From the NCBI RefSeq assembly GCF_020740795.1, contig NC_067312.1:41128905-41192904 (forward strand): a stretch of DNA of 64,000 bases. Reading direction: 5' to 3'. This document shows positions 1 through 12,587 of the stretch, piece by piece. The DNA is from Apus apus. Its lineage: Eukaryota; Chordata; Aves; Apodiformes; Apodidae. The translations under genes and the position numbers were made by a program. The notes beneath the pieces are model-generated. The model searched no databases. It saw only the letters and a list, made by a program, of their open reading frames with translations, and was not told where the DNA came from. The first letter of the stretch is position 1; every line of letters begins with the position of its first letter.

Positions 1-640
1 TCTGTCTATAAAGGCCCTTATATGCTTGGTGTTCCTGGTCCAGTGGCCTGTAGCAGATTCTCACTATAATGTTCTCTATTTATCGTTTAATCCCGATCCC
101 TAAATTCTCAGTCAGCTCTTCATCCATCACCAAGTAGATCTCCATGTACTCCAGCTCATCATTGACATAAAGGGTGACACTCCCTCCTCATCTCCCCTCC
201 TCATCTTTCCTAAAGAGCCTGTATGCTTCCATTCCAACTGCATCCGTAAGAGCTGTCCCACTGTGTCTCTCTGATGCCAGTACGATCATAGCCCTGCAGG
301 TACATGCACATCTCTACTCTTTTTTCACTCCCCATGCTGTGTGCATTTGCATAGAGGCATTTAAGTTGAATCCCCAGTAAAGCTGACTTACTGGCTAGAA
401 TTTCTTTGGGCTATTTCACTGGTGTTTCCCTGTTGGCTCCTATTACCTCAGGAGCCCCTGGGTTATCTCTGTAAGACTTCGTGTGTTCTGCAGTGTGTCC
501 AGCACATCTCCAAGCAACAGGCTGAGGGCCCTTGCTAGCACCCTGTTACTCTAACCCTGGTGTGTCATCCCACAGCTGGTCACAGGGAAGCCTAATAGCC
601 ACCTCCCCCTTAAAGTCTAGTTTAAAGCTCTGCCAAGGAG
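1..640 (-). mobile_element. CR1 LINE fragment: start of ORF2 endonuclease and the stretch upstream of it
   Basis: Read on the minus strand, about 375 down to 1 translates to a degraded CR1 ORF2 N-terminus. It shows the N-A-H-S-M start region, a GITET-like endonuclease motif (Mg-binding Glu of the APE-type nuclease), a GGSVTLYVNDELE block and a CYRP block. Several stops and frame breaks show it is dead. The stretch 376-640 resembles the DNA between CR1 ORF1 and ORF2, including the AGTCTAGTTTAAAGCTCT stretch near 615. The element runs off the left edge of the window, so its 3' part is not visible. The right boundary is approximate because similarity fades rather than stopping sharply. Confidence 0.8.
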
Positions 641-3590
641 CCACACTAGTTAAAACAGATGCAGAGAGCATGATTTGTTTAAATGGACTAGAAATTGAGG
701 TGAAATAGAACACATTTCTTTGACTGAAGAGTAACTGGGATGTTAATTCCGTCCCATTTCCTGCCATACTCTATAAGGAGGACAGGAAGTCTGCCTGGTA
801 CTCATTCCTTCTTATGCACTGCTTTGCTGCTTTCAAAGGTCTGGCATGTTTGTGTGGGAAGGGAGCTCAGAGGCTGGAAACATAGAGTCTGTATTTCCAG
901 CCATGTACTCTTGACTTCCTCCTTTGTGTATTTTGTCCTTCTGATTAAAGTCTCCATTGCTGTTCTGATTAGGCATCTACATTCTACAAAATGCAAAGCT
1001 CCTCCTGTCAAAATCCTCATTTCCTAAGCCACCCTTTAACCTTTAACGCATCTGCTAATATAATACACACCTGGGACCTCCAAACCATTGCACCACACTG
1101 CAGCACAGCTCCTGGATCCGTCCACACTCTCTATGCCCAGCACAGTCCCCACCCCCAGCTCCCTGCTGCTTCCTTTAGCCCTGTGCAGGCCTATGCATTC
1201 CCTCAGCCCCAGCACCAAAGGCTTTGAGGCCAGGTGGAGTCTGATCTGCCCCTGCAGCAGTGGCAGGCCCTTCCCACTGACCCCCCCAGAGAGGCCACAG
1301 AACTGTGCCAAGTCCAGGCTGGTGTCTGAGGCTTGCCTGGCACATAAGTCCCCACCTGCAGCCTCACTCCACAGCCCCCCACATTGCCTATAGCGCCAGG
1401 GACTGCCATGACCACCTTCAAGATGCTTCTGTGCTGTGTTTTGGCAATTCTGGCTTATGGAAAGTGCAACTGTCAGTAACAGGGCAGGCTATATCTTTAG
1501 CAATGCATAAAAGGGTATTTCTTTTTCATTCTTCTGGCATTTTACAAAAAGCTCAGCTTTTACAGTGAATGGGTTCTCCTGAAGACATTCTAGTGACAGT
1601 TAGTTCCTTTCCCATCCTTTTTTATTCAGCCCTGCTTTGACCCTTAATTTTCCTGAGCTGTAAAACACAACTGGTTTCTGTGTATTGTGTGCTGAACAGT
1701 TAATTTTTTGTGACTTGCATTGTTCTTATATGTTTGCTAAAAATCTACAATTATAGCAAATTATACTATGACCAAGCACTCTCAAGACCTTTATAAAGCA
1801 CAATAACATCTGTTTCAAAGATTTGGGCTGTATGGGTGCCTCTACTCTCCTGCCTGTGAATAAACAGCTCTGAATTTGTGGTTGTATTTTGCATATTGAA
1901 TTCTGGAAATATCAAGACACCCTTGGCATGAGACTGAGAAAAGCATTTAGCAAAGAGCAATCAGCAGAACTCTGAAATCACATGATATTCCTCCCACAAA
2001 GGCTGGCGTTATTAATCACATGACAACTTAGAAAAAGGAATACAGCAAATTTAAAAATATTTAATAATTACTGAGCATAAATTAAGCACACATCCCATTC
2101 AGTGAAAACATTTTTCAACTGTGAATGTACACCAGAAAATGCTAATTATGGGGTTTGACCCTTCCAAAGATGTACAAATCTAGGAGTATAATCCTGTTTG
2201 CAGGATTTTACATTTATCTAAGCGTTCAGCTTCCATGTAGATTATAAAAGAAGAAACACAGTGGTCTCTATTATTATCAGCTGTAAACTAGATATGCTTC
2301 AGATATGTTAGCACCTCCTTTCTTCAAGTTTTCTTTATACAAATCCCTTCCAGATATGCTGACAGTGTGGTAGATTTAGCCTGTTGGAAATGATGTAGTG
2401 GATCAGCCAGGAGCTAGTGATGTGGGAAGAGCTGTTTCAGTAGTACCATATCAGACTGAACAAAAAGCAGCAAACACATGTGAAAGACCTAAATAAGACT
2501 TGGCAGAATATTCTAGGCCTGGTCACATCGGTCAAGACAACAGCGGCTGGAGTCTCCTGCATCTACTTAATCACTGCTATGATGAAAGCCAAAGATAGAA
2601 GTGTAATTTTGAGGTTCCTTTCCTCCACCAAAACAAGAAATCACTACAATAAAGGCTCAAAAGTCCTGCTCATTGGTACCATTCACTTCCATGGCAACTT
2701 TAAAATGAGGTTATGTATGAAACATTTATCTCAAATCTAAACAGCATCACCAGCTATCTTAAAGTCTATTATTCCTAATCAGTTAATTGATTACTTGTAC
2801 ACAAAAAATAACTCCTCATTTAACTAATTTTTTTCTCATTCAGACCACAGCACATACTGCAAGTTATATAATAAGGAAAATGAAGGAAGGTTCTACACCA
2901 GTTTGGTGTAAACACTCGTTCCACCAGAGTTTACTGTAACAAAGCAAGATATTTTATGTATTTGTGTTCCTAGTGCTCCATCCTGGTGCTTTGGTAACAT
3001 CAGTTGAGGTGTTTTTAATATATAATTTATGTATTTTAGCTACTTGCTTGGTTCAATCTAGGAAAACCATACGCTGAAGTTTATATGATAATGATAAGGA
3101 TGGCACTGTAGTTATTTCAATGCTTTCAATACTACTGCTAATTTTATGAGCTTAGTTGTACATTTCTAGAAATGTAATTCCTGATTATTATTTGTTTTTT
3201 TAAAGTGTACATACCTAGTTACTTTGAGCAATTCAGGGCAAGGTACATGAGCACTGCTACCATACATCTACAGATATGGAAATAGCAAGTTTCTAACAAT
3301 GCTGTAATTGAATTGCAAAATATATTGCATGCTTTCAGAGAAAAGATCTAAGTACAGTATTAGAAAAATCTGTAAGAACAATGGCTAAAACTTTATGCAA
3401 TTTGTGTAAAGGGCTACAACTATCAGTGGAGCTAACATGTAATAACAAATTTTAATAATTGTCTACTACCTGAATTCTAAGCAAGATTTGGTGAATATGA
3501 AGAACTGTCCTTCTGTGGGAGCAGAAATTATTTACCACTGAACACAAAGTGACTTGTAAAGTGCTGGTCCTTTTTAAAAGTGGTTCAAGA

Positions 3591-3604
3591 GTGTCCTCTT
3601 GTGG
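3591..3604 (-). promoter_or_regulatory. CTCF-like binding motif
   Basis: Minus-strand reading is CCACAAGAGGACAC. This matches the vertebrate CTCF core (CCAC-N-AG-R-KGGC-R) at most positions, with one central G replaced by A. This is a motif match only. A single degenerate match is expected by chance in tens of kilobases. Confidence 0.25.
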
Positions 3605-3659
3605 CACTACAGAATAGTCCATCAGAAGTTGTCTTGCACAGAATCACTTTTTTTAATAA

Positions 3660-3850
3660 TTGGATTTTGACCACTTGGGTGGTGGGGTTTTCTTGTTTGG
3701 TTGGTTGGGATTTTTTTGTTGTTTTGTTTGTTGGTTCCCCCTCACCCCCAACCTCCTGTTTTCATTTTGGTTTTTTTTGTTTGAGAAGTTTTTTTGTTTG
3801 GGTCTTTTTTGGGGAGGAGGGTTTCTTCATTAGTTTGTTTTCTTAAGTTA
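3660..3850 (+). repeat. G/T-rich low-complexity stretch
   Basis: Long runs of T and G with GTTTG and TTGG units and almost no A. The open frame across it (Trp/Phe/Gly/Val-rich translation) is compositional and not a gene. Confidence 0.7.
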
Positions 3851-4485
3851 TACTGAAGAAATGTTTGCGCACAGGTTAGAATTAAGCATTTATAGATTCA
3901 GGCATGAGTCTTTCAAGTTTTGGTGATCTGGAAGGAAGCTTTTACATCAGTTCAGGAAAACACAATGGCAAAGGTCTCCAATGGTGCTGCTCACCACTTT
4001 GAGGGGACAGGGCTAGGTGGCCCTGGTGTTGGTGGAGTGAAGAATGTGCAGTCATCCTGTTCAGCGCACTGCCAGTGTTGGTGGTGCCTCTGCAGGTACA
4101 TAAACACGTATCTCTCCCTAGATACACATTATATGTATAGTATGCCCAAGTGTTGTGTCTGAGAGGGATAGTGAAAGAAAGATCTGTGTAAGTCCAGGGC
4201 TGGGCATACGTGGTTGTAATGATGCTGTCTCTCACTGGCACTTGCATGCCACTGGACACCACCCTCACCTTTGGTAATACCTCTCAACCCCTCTTGGAAA
4301 TTACAAGCATTTATCATGTGGTCATGTTTCACTGATGGCGCCATGGATAACTGAGGCTAACCACACATAACACATTTCCTTGTTGACCTTCACATGCATA
4401 ATGCAAGTGCCTATGCTGCAAATGGTGAAATGAACAAAATCGAAAATTATCCCCTGCATCAATTTATGGTGAGTGAAACAAGCAG

Positions 4486-6513
4486 GCAAAGTGCCCTGCT
4501 AGACCTGCTCCAGTGAAGGACTAGTAGGAGATGTGGTGGCTGGAGGTTGTCTTGTGCACAGTGACCACAAATTGTTAAGAGTTCTCTATTCTTAGAGATG
4601 CCAGGAGGGGAGGCAGCAAAACCACCACCCTAGACTTCTGAAGGGTGAACTTCAGCTTGTTTATTAGCCTGATTGCCAGAATCACTTGGAAATCTGTTCT
4701 CACAGGTATAGGAGTGCAGGAAGGCCAAACTCTTCAAGAAGGAATTTTTGAAGGTGCTGGAGCAGGCCATCCCCATGTGCTCTAAGGCAAGCAGGTGGCA
4801 CAGAAGACCAGCCTGGCTGAACAGGGAGCTTTGACTGGTGCTCAGGAAGAAAAAGAGACTCTGCGGCCTTTGGAGGAAGGGGCAGGCCACTCATGAGGAC
4901 TACAAAAATGCTGTGAGGCTATGCTGGGAGGGAATTAGAAGGTCCAAGGCCCAGCTAGAAATTAATTTGGCCTCCAGGGTAAAAGACAAGAGGAAAAGTT
5001 TCTATAAAGGTATTAACAACAACAGAAAGACCTGGGAGACTCTTCACCCCCTATTGGATGCAGGGGGAAACATGATGACTAACGACAAGGAAAAAGCTGA
5101 GGTGCTTAACGACTTCTTCGCCTCAGTCTTTAGTAACAGGACCAGTTTTGTTGAGGGGATCCAACTGCCTAAGCTAAGAGATAGGGAGCAGGAGCAGAAC
5201 AATGCCCCCACAATCCAGGAGGAGATGGTCAGTGAGCTGCTACACCACATAGATGTGCACAAACCTATGAAGTCAGATAGGATGCACCCAAAAGTGCTGA
5301 AAGAGCTGGCAGGAGTGCTCACCAAGTCAGTTTCCATAATTTAGCAGCAGTCCTGTCTGATTTGAAATCAGCCAGTGTAACCCCAATATAAAAGAAGGGA
5401 CAGAGGGATGATCCACAGAATTACAGGCCTGTTAGTCTGGCTTTAGTACCAGGGAAGCTAGTGAAGCAGATCATCCTGAGTACCATTATGCAGTGCGTGC
5501 AGAGCAACCAGGTGGTCAGGCACAGTCAGTGTGGGGTCATGAAGCAGGTCCTGTTCGACTAACCTGGTCTCCTTCTACGATAAGGTGACACGTTTATTGG
5601 ATGAGAGAAGGGATGTGGATGTTGTCTATCTTGACTTTAGCAAGGCCTTTGACAAGGTTTCCCGCAGCATTCTCCTAGAGAAGCTGGCTGCTAATGGCTT
5701 GGATGTGCACAAACTTTGCTGGATAAATAACTGGTTGGATGCTGGGTCCAAAGGGTTGTGTTCAATGGAGTCCAATCCAGTTGGCGGCTGGTCATGAGTG
5801 GTGTTCCCCAGGAGTGGCTGGAGAGCTGCCCGGCAGAGAGGGACCTGGGGATGCTGATTGACAAGCAGCTGAACATGAGCCAGCAGTGTGCCCAGGTGGC
5901 CAAGAAGGCCAACACCATCCTGGCCTGCATCAGGAATAGTGTGGCCAGCAGGACCAGGGAGGTGATCCTGCCCCTCTACTCAGTCTTGGTGAGGCCACAC
6001 CTCAAGCACTGTGTGCAGTTTTGGGCACTGCAGTATAGGAAGGACATTGAGGTGCTGGAGAGGGTGCAAAGGGCAACAAGGCTGATTAGGGGTCTGGAGA
6101 ACCGGCCTTATGTGGAGAGGCTGAGGGAGCTGGGGCTGTTCAGCCTTGAGAAGAGGAGGATGAGGAGAGACCTTGTTGCTCTCTACAACTACCTGAAAGG
6201 AAGTTGTAGGGAGGTGGGTGTTGACCTTGACTCCCTAGTGACTAGCAACAGGACAAGAGGAAATGGGGTCAAATTGCGATAGTGGAGGTTCAGATTGGAT
6301 ATTATGAAAAATTTCTTCACGGAAAGAGTGGTGAGGCATTGGAGCAGGCTGCCCAGGGAGGTGGTGGATGCACTATCCCTGGAGGTTTTAAAAAAAAATT
6401 GGTAGACATGGCATTTCATAAGATGGTTTAGTGGTTAGGGGTTACAGGATGGGTGGTTGGACTTGATGGTCTAGAAGGTCTTTTCCAACCTTGATAATCC
6501 TATGATTCTTTGT
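4486..6513 (+). mobile_element. CR1 LINE, 5'-truncated, internally deleted, intact 3' tail
   Basis: Starts within the end of the CR1 endonuclease domain (the ALLDLL...GDVV...GHSDH-type block, already carrying stops near 4510-4570). It continues through the endonuclease-RT linker (4838-5344), the N-terminal RT part (5400-5800) and the CR1 C-terminal region (5815-6282). It ends with the CR1 3' UTR, including a variant of the GGTCTTTTCCAACC block and a decayed octamer tail (ATCCTATGATTCTTTG, about 6496-6513). The length is roughly 2 kb. At about 5811-5820 the reading passes directly from the SGVPQ motif to a [11 protein letters not shown] block, so the RT catalytic segment is absent. It cannot have moved itself in this form. 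Confidence 0.93.
4838..6282 (+). pseudogene. CR1 ORF2 (reverse transcriptase) remnant
   Basis: ORF2 of CR1 encodes an APE-type endonuclease and a reverse transcriptase used for target-primed insertion. Three open pieces survive. 4838-5344 is the linker and RT entry, with ETLHPLLDAGG, EVLNDFFASVF and DRMHPKVLKELAG. 5585-5797 carries DVVYLDFSKAFDKVS, the first RT catalytic Asp region. 5758-6282 has MSGVPQ joined to AERDLG, then [36 protein letters not shown] and [15 protein letters not shown]. Between 5345 and 5585 the frame holds several stops. The F-A-D-D catalytic block and about 90 flanking codons of the usual protein are missing at the 5811-5820 junction. It is a dead copy. Confidence 0.9.
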
Positions 6514-7455
6514 GGCTGCTACCTTAAATTTTATCAGAAAATGATGTGATAAAATTGTCTCAGTGTCCTGTTACTTTCTGAAAAAGCCTTGAGGTGATAC
6601 AAAAGAAACAGTTCACTGAGATAAAGTTTCCCAAAGAGCAGCTAAGAGCAAAATACTGTGGAAGCTTTTCTTGGAAAAATAAAGAGTAGGGTTCCATACA
6701 AACTATGTGTGTATACTATGACAATGCAGTTTTGAGCTCCAGATAGTCTCTAAGTCTAAAAACACTGTATTGTTATGACAGCTTCCTTTCCCTCATTAGC
6801 TATGTAGATCAGAATTGATTTTTCTCTTTTTCTTTTAGTGGGGGTGAACAGGATGTATTGGGAAAAACTGTCAGAGTTTGATCTAAGCCAGGGAGCTTTG
6901 GGTTTACAGTTCATTTCAGGAAGTAAAAAAAACCAAAGAGTATTTGAGAATTACCCTTAGGAGAAGACAGGCAAGCAAAAGCATGTGGGAGAGGCATGTT
7001 TTAAAACTTACTGAGGGCTTGTAACCTGAAAACCAGGTTTCTGACAACAGATAAAAAAAAACCATAGTACAATTTGCTTGTCTGTTCAGATAGTGTTTGC
7101 AAGATGAGGTTAGTTTCCATGTACTTGGGTGTTGTTTCTGTGCACATATTATTGGCAAATACTTGTGAATGCTAGTTATTTGTTTTATATTGCTTTTTAT
7201 CAAACCTACAGAATTCTGGGTTACGCTTCTTGAAATGCCAGTTAAGGTTTTCAGTCAACTGCTTAGTAATTGTTTTTCTTACTTCTAGCAACTGAGAAAA
7301 TGTATATCAGACTCAAAAGTAATATTTGAAATGTAGAAATGCACAATGTTATTATTACTGTTATGATTTAAATTAGAAGTGGAGAATAGAGAGCAGCTGG
7401 AGAATTTATAAAGAAATATATTTCCAAAAACCTCTTGATATGTACACAGAATATC
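6514..7455. other. Spacer between two CR1 copies, nothing recognised
   Basis: AT-rich sequence with no repeat similarity or exon-like structure that I can identify. The minus-strand open frame at 6916-7203 resembles no known protein. Confidence 0.6.
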
Positions 7456-8256
7456 AAGTCACAGAAGGCACGGGCAAACTGCATGAAGTTCAACAAAGCC
7501 AAGTGCAAGGTCCTGCACATGAATCAGGGCAATCTTAAGCACAAGACAGGCTGGGCAGGGAATAGATTGAGAGAAGCCCTGAGGAGAAGGACTTGGGAGT
7601 AATTGTTGATGAGAAGCTCAACATGAGCTGGTAATATGTGCTGGCAGCCCAGAAAGCCGATCGTGCCCTAGGCTGCACCAAAAGAAGCGTGGCCAGCAGG
7701 TCGATGGAGGTGATTCTCCCCCTTTATTCAGCTCTTGTAAGACCCCACATGGAATACTGTGTCCAGCTCTGGAGCCCCCAGCACAAGAAGGACATGAAGC
7801 TATTGGAGTGTGTCCAGAGAAGGGCCCTGAAGGTGATCTGAGGACTGGAGGGACCTCTCCTGTGAAGACAGGATGAGAGCTGGAATTGTTCATCCTGGAG
7901 AAAAGAAGGCACTGGGGAGACCTCACAGAGGCTTTCCAGTACCTGAAGGGGCCTACAGGAAAGCTGGGGAGGCACTTTTTAGGAGGACATGTGGTGACAG
8001 GATGAGGGAGGAAGGTTACAAGCTGAAAGAGGGTAGAGTTTGATTAGATATTAGGAAGAAATTACTGCCTATGAGGGTAGTGAGACAATGGAAGAGGTGG
8101 CCCAGAGAAGCTGTCACTGCCCCCTCCCTGAAAGAGATGAGTCTTTGAGTAATCTGATCTAGTGGGTAGTGTTCCTGGTCATGGCAGTCGGATTGGAATT
8201 AGATGATTTTTAATGTCCTTTCCAACCCAAACCATTCTATGGTTATGATTCTATGA
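7456..8256 (+). mobile_element. CR1 LINE, 3' third of ORF2 plus 3' UTR
   Basis: Begins in the region after the FADD motif (MKFNKAKCKVLH block at about 7470-7520). It continues through [32 protein letters not shown] (about 7690-7745) and [13 protein letters not shown]. It ends with a 3' UTR containing the TCCTTTCCAACCC block and the octamer-like tail ATTCTATGGTTATGATTCTATG near 8233-8256. It has many stops and indels and is more diverged than the 4486-6513 copy. The two lie in the same orientation about 1 kb apart but overlap in ORF2 content, so they are separate insertions. Confidence 0.9.
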
Positions 8257-11200
8257 AGTCTTTGGGTCTTAAAAGTCTATGTGAGAAGGAAATGTAAGCT
8301 GTGAAACAATGAAAAAATATTTTCTTGGAAGGAATTTCAAGTAAGTTTTTGAACAAAATTACCTGTTTTTCTGCACTGTCTCCGTTGTCTTCCACATCTT
8401 ATTTCCTCCTGTATCTTACTTACATAGGTTGCTTATGGCTGTAGGTATCACTTACTGACTCTACTATATTTTACAAAATCACATGATAACATTCACTTTA
8501 TGAAGCCTCTCAAGTGCTGCTGATTTTGATACAGATGTCATTCACTCCCTATAAACATTGGAGGATTTTTTCAATTTTAACTGAGGGATGCCCTTTCATG
8601 TGACTGTCCATCTAACAATCTTGTAGTGCCTTTTGCTGCCTGCTCTGCTGGAAATAAGTGGCCTGTGCTGACTGCTTGGATTCACTCCAGGGGCTTTGCC
8701 GATGTGGAAGTTGCTTCTGAGGCCAACAGGTATGCAAGAGCACTTTGTTAGAGCAGAGACTGGAGGAATAATATTTTTTTTCCTGTTTGCTTTGCTACCT
8801 GAATGCATATGTCCTCTGCTCAGTAAGCAGAGTAACTAAAGGGGAAGGAGGTGGAAGGCGTTTTTCAATGATATCGTATGACTTGTGAGTATGGACTTGT
8901 TATTTGCTTAGTATGAGTCAGCCTGCTTAAGTGCAGTACTTGGTCAAGGGACTAAGATCAGAATTGGAACAGCAGTTCAAGAATGTTCAGTGAACATAGC
9001 TGTGGCTTAATTTCTAACATAGCAAATAGCAGTAGAATACTGTGTAATATTTCTGTTGCCTTTTAATCTGTCAAATTAAATACCATTTACTTTTTAATTT
9101 TCATGCATTCATACATCCAGAGCATTTTTATCTGGATTAAAAATAAATAAAATATTTTTTTCCAGATGTTTAAGTAAGACAAAAAAGGAACCCTTGAAAA
9201 ACCTGCCTTACTTACCATGAATACTTCAAACACTGAGAACTTTTAAAAAGGCAGTGGAAAGATCCCATATGTGCATATGATAATTCTAATCATGTGAAGA
9301 CTATCGTTAAAAAAAACTTAAGCCTCTCACCTATTTCATGTTAGGCAGATAGTAGAACTTCAGTAAAGGAATACTGCTCTTATGTCTTTATTGGGCTGAG
9401 CTTTTAATCTTGAGTCTTTGTTGTCAGTAAAGAATTTCCTCAGTTGGGGATAGGATTAACTCTGTAGTCATTGTTATTACTAAATAGTAAAATATGGTGG
9501 TATCTTCATTTAAGCTTAGGTAATTTCAAATGGATTTGCATGTTTGGGGATTTTTACCCCACTACCATATTGCTTAGTGCCAAACAAAATCATGCAGCTT
9601 TGAATATATTAAATGAATACTTTAGTTTATTTTAGCATGCTTTATTTTCCTTTCAGATGGAACACCTTTCTAAAAAAGCAACTGAACAGCTGCATGCCAA
9701 AAGTCCTAGTGAGACAAGCACACCTCACACTCTCAAGTTCATACAGGCCAAGCATGGATCTCAATGTGAAAACAGAAAAGTTACCCATCCTAATGCTAAA
9801 AACAAAACAGAATTAGCAGCTTCTGAGGGAAAAATATTGTGTTCCATAATGAAGGCAGAAGAGGATGTCTATCAATTTCCTGTGTCAAACAGCGCTCAGC
9901 CATCCAAGGAGACAGTAAGAAATTACATGGAGTATCATAATGAGGACAGGATCAGACAACAATTTTAGGGTCAGAAGCATCTAGAAAATGTATAGGATAG
10001 AAGGATACTATGCCTGATTTTTCAGTTTTCTTCATCTTGCTAAGTGGTTCTTTCTCACCTCCATCATCCTGAGAAAAGATGCATTCCTGGTACAACTGTC
10101 AATCTCTTGATGTGTGTCAGAGCTCTAGATGTTGTATCTTTTTATTTATCATCATGTAGTGCAGAAAAGAATCAATTCCTGCAAATTTCTTAAGAGAGAA
10201 TTTATTACCTTCTCAAAACAAATGTTTCTTTGGGTTCATTCTAACACTAATCCACAAAGAACAGTAATTATGGATAAATAGGAAGGAAAGTATCCTGAGA
10301 TCTTCAAAGTTAATTTAGGCCAGTCTACAGCTGCTGACCAATCACAAAACCTCAAGGAAAAATATTTTGGAAGCTTGAATGAGGGACAAAGAAGAGTGGA
10401 TGTTTGTCAAGCCCAGTCTCATTCTTCTATGTGTTATGAGGAAGATTATTCGAATACAGTTACAAAGATGCTGCATGAAAATACTGATAACAATTTTTTG
10501 TGCTTCCCTAATTGATAGTTCTGATGAGAAATGTACAGAAAGAATTGTTTTGACAGTGATGAAAAGTAGATCTGGAAGGAAGATAATACACAAAAGCCAG
10601 AAAAAAAGGTCCCTTTATTCAAAAGAGAAAATATAAAGTATTTTTGTTTTACTTGGTTGGAAAGCAATGTGTTTTCCTCAGTTAAAAAAAGACCAACAAT
10701 AATGGAAAGTGCAGCATGGGAGAAAAGCATACACTAGATAATAACAATTATGAGATTAAGTATTTTGCCAGAAAGACTGACTTTATTTGTGTTTGCAAAA
10801 ATATTACAGATAGCATCAAGGGGGTGGTGTTCTCTCCTAAAGCAAAATATAAAGTAGATGATTTGGAGGATTTGATCTTAAATTTTCAATTTTTTAAAGA
10901 GTGGACAGGTGAGAAAAACAAAGAAGCAAAGAAAGATGTAAAGGTACAAAAGAGGAAGACAAGTGAGAAAGTGGATTAGCGTGAAGTAAAGGGATAGTGT
11001 CCTTACTGAATCAAGTATTGACAGATTTTTTTGGTAGGAAAATAGTGCTCCACCTACCTGCAGAAGGTTCTGCTGTGGAGAGAGCAGTGGTTTGAAACTG
11101 AGCTCAGGAGGCAGTCCTTCAGGAAACTGCATGTCCTTTTAATTTTTTTCCAATTATAAAATCCTGAACTATCCTAAAAGAAATTCATGTAATCTGCTTC

Positions 11201-12521
11201 AGAAAAATGTCCCATCACCAGGAAACTGAGTAAGCGAGCAAACTGACTGAGCCCTTCTGGGCTGTGTGTTGTGAACGTTCCTGTTTTCAAAGTGCATGGG
11301 AATTGTCTAAGTAGGTCTCTTCTCATACTCTCACTGTGATGTGCTTGTCAGCTGCCTCACCCAGTTACTGTCCATGGGGTCCCACAGACGCAGAAGGACT
11401 CTGGACATAGCGGGTTTTGCTGCACTTTCCTATTCCAGTTAAGCATCCACATACTTCATAAATCTTATAGCCTGAAACTAGTAATAACAACATGGTGGAT
11501 AACTGAAGTACTGCAAATAGTCCTTTTCAATATCTTTTTATTTTTGAGCAGTATTTAGACTTAGTGGGAATACATCCCATCCACAGATTTGCAGGCACTA
11601 CTGTCCCAGTTTCTTGCCATGGGCCACACATACCACCTTTATTTTTCTTCAGAATACTTTCCTGCCTTTTATCCTTTGAAACTTTGAACTGAAATGTAGA
11701 ATAGATTCCCTAACATTGTAGAGCCCTATAATGTTTTGACCTTTTGCTTTGGAATTTCTTAGAAGTCAGCACCTGACCAGTTGTATAGTGGCTAAAACGG
11801 AAATGCTGAGTTGCTCATGGAAAATTCAGAAATTTATGTTGATCCTGTTTGTCTTGTGGTGACAATGTACATATATAGAGATCTGGTAAAGTGTGTCAAT
11901 GCAGCTTGACCACTGCTCATGTAAAAAAAAAAATTCTCATAACTCTGGGATTCAAACTAATTCTACGACCTAACTGCACGTATCATCCAGCTTCCCAATT
12001 TAGACCATGGAGAGAACAATGAATTGGGTAGATATGTACATCTATGCTTAGCTATGTTTTCAAAATACTACATTTGACCTTGGTTTTTACAAAGCCCCTC
12101 ATCAACCTTTATTTGGGGGGGGTCTATCCTGAAGATTCTCACTTTGGGATTGCAGAGGCATGAGTATCAAAGCTGACTTGAAATTTATAATACCGTAGTC
12201 TGTTTTTGCAACACTATTATCTCAGTTATTTTTACAAAATGGCTGCCTTCCAGGGTATGGTAAGCAGTTTTAAAAGTAGACACTAGTGACCTTACTTCCA
12301 AGAGTCTCTGGTTCATGCTTTAGACTATGTTTCTAATTCAGGAATGAAGTGCTGATCTCTTCAGTATCTGACTTTGCATACATATTTGCTTGTACAAAAA
12401 TTCATTGTCAGAGACTGTACTCTATTTGTTTATCATATCTTGCACTTACATGTAACTTTAATTGACTTCAAGAACAATAAAAGCAAAAGTGACTTTTTTT
12501 GCCTGATGAGGTATGGCTATG
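8257..12521. other. Intergenic DNA without a recognised gene
   Basis: AT-rich. It includes the weak exon-like open frame at 9657-9968, described separately, and a lysine-rich open frame at 10716-10979 that looks compositional. No repeat family was recognised. Confidence 0.55.
9657..9968 (+). other. Unrecognised exon-like open frame (103 codons)
   Basis: A stretch of 103 codons starts at an ATG placed exactly after a pyrimidine tract and AG (TTTATTTTCCTTTCAG, 9641-9656), as a 3' splice acceptor would be. It ends at TAG 9966-9968. The translation is hydrophilic, rich in Lys, Ser, Glu and Asn, with no motif I recognise. A second + frame is also open over part of it (9613-9816), which weakens the coding case. 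It could be a terminal exon of an unknown transcript, a fossil exon or chance. I assign no function. Confidence 0.15.
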
Positions 12522-12587
12522 CATTCTTGAACTCCGTGATCTCAGAGGTCCTTTCAAACAATGACAATTCCATGATTCTGTGATTCT
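12522..12587 (+). mobile_element. CR1 LINE 3' tail fragment
   Basis: Contains GTGATCTCAGAGGTCCTTTC, the typical CR1 3' UTR block, followed by the octamer repeats CCATGATTCTGTGATTCT. Only the last 65 or so bases of the element are present. Confidence 0.85.

Larger units (their letters stand above)
641..4485. other. Intergenic DNA without a recognised gene
   Basis: Mostly AT-rich unique-looking sequence. A GC-richer block at about 1085-1400 contains several overlapping short open frames on both strands, none of which resembles a known protein. A G/T-rich low-complexity stretch lies at 3660-3850 and a CTCF-like motif at 3591-3604; both are listed separately. No splice-site-bounded exon was convincing. 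Confidence 0.6.
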
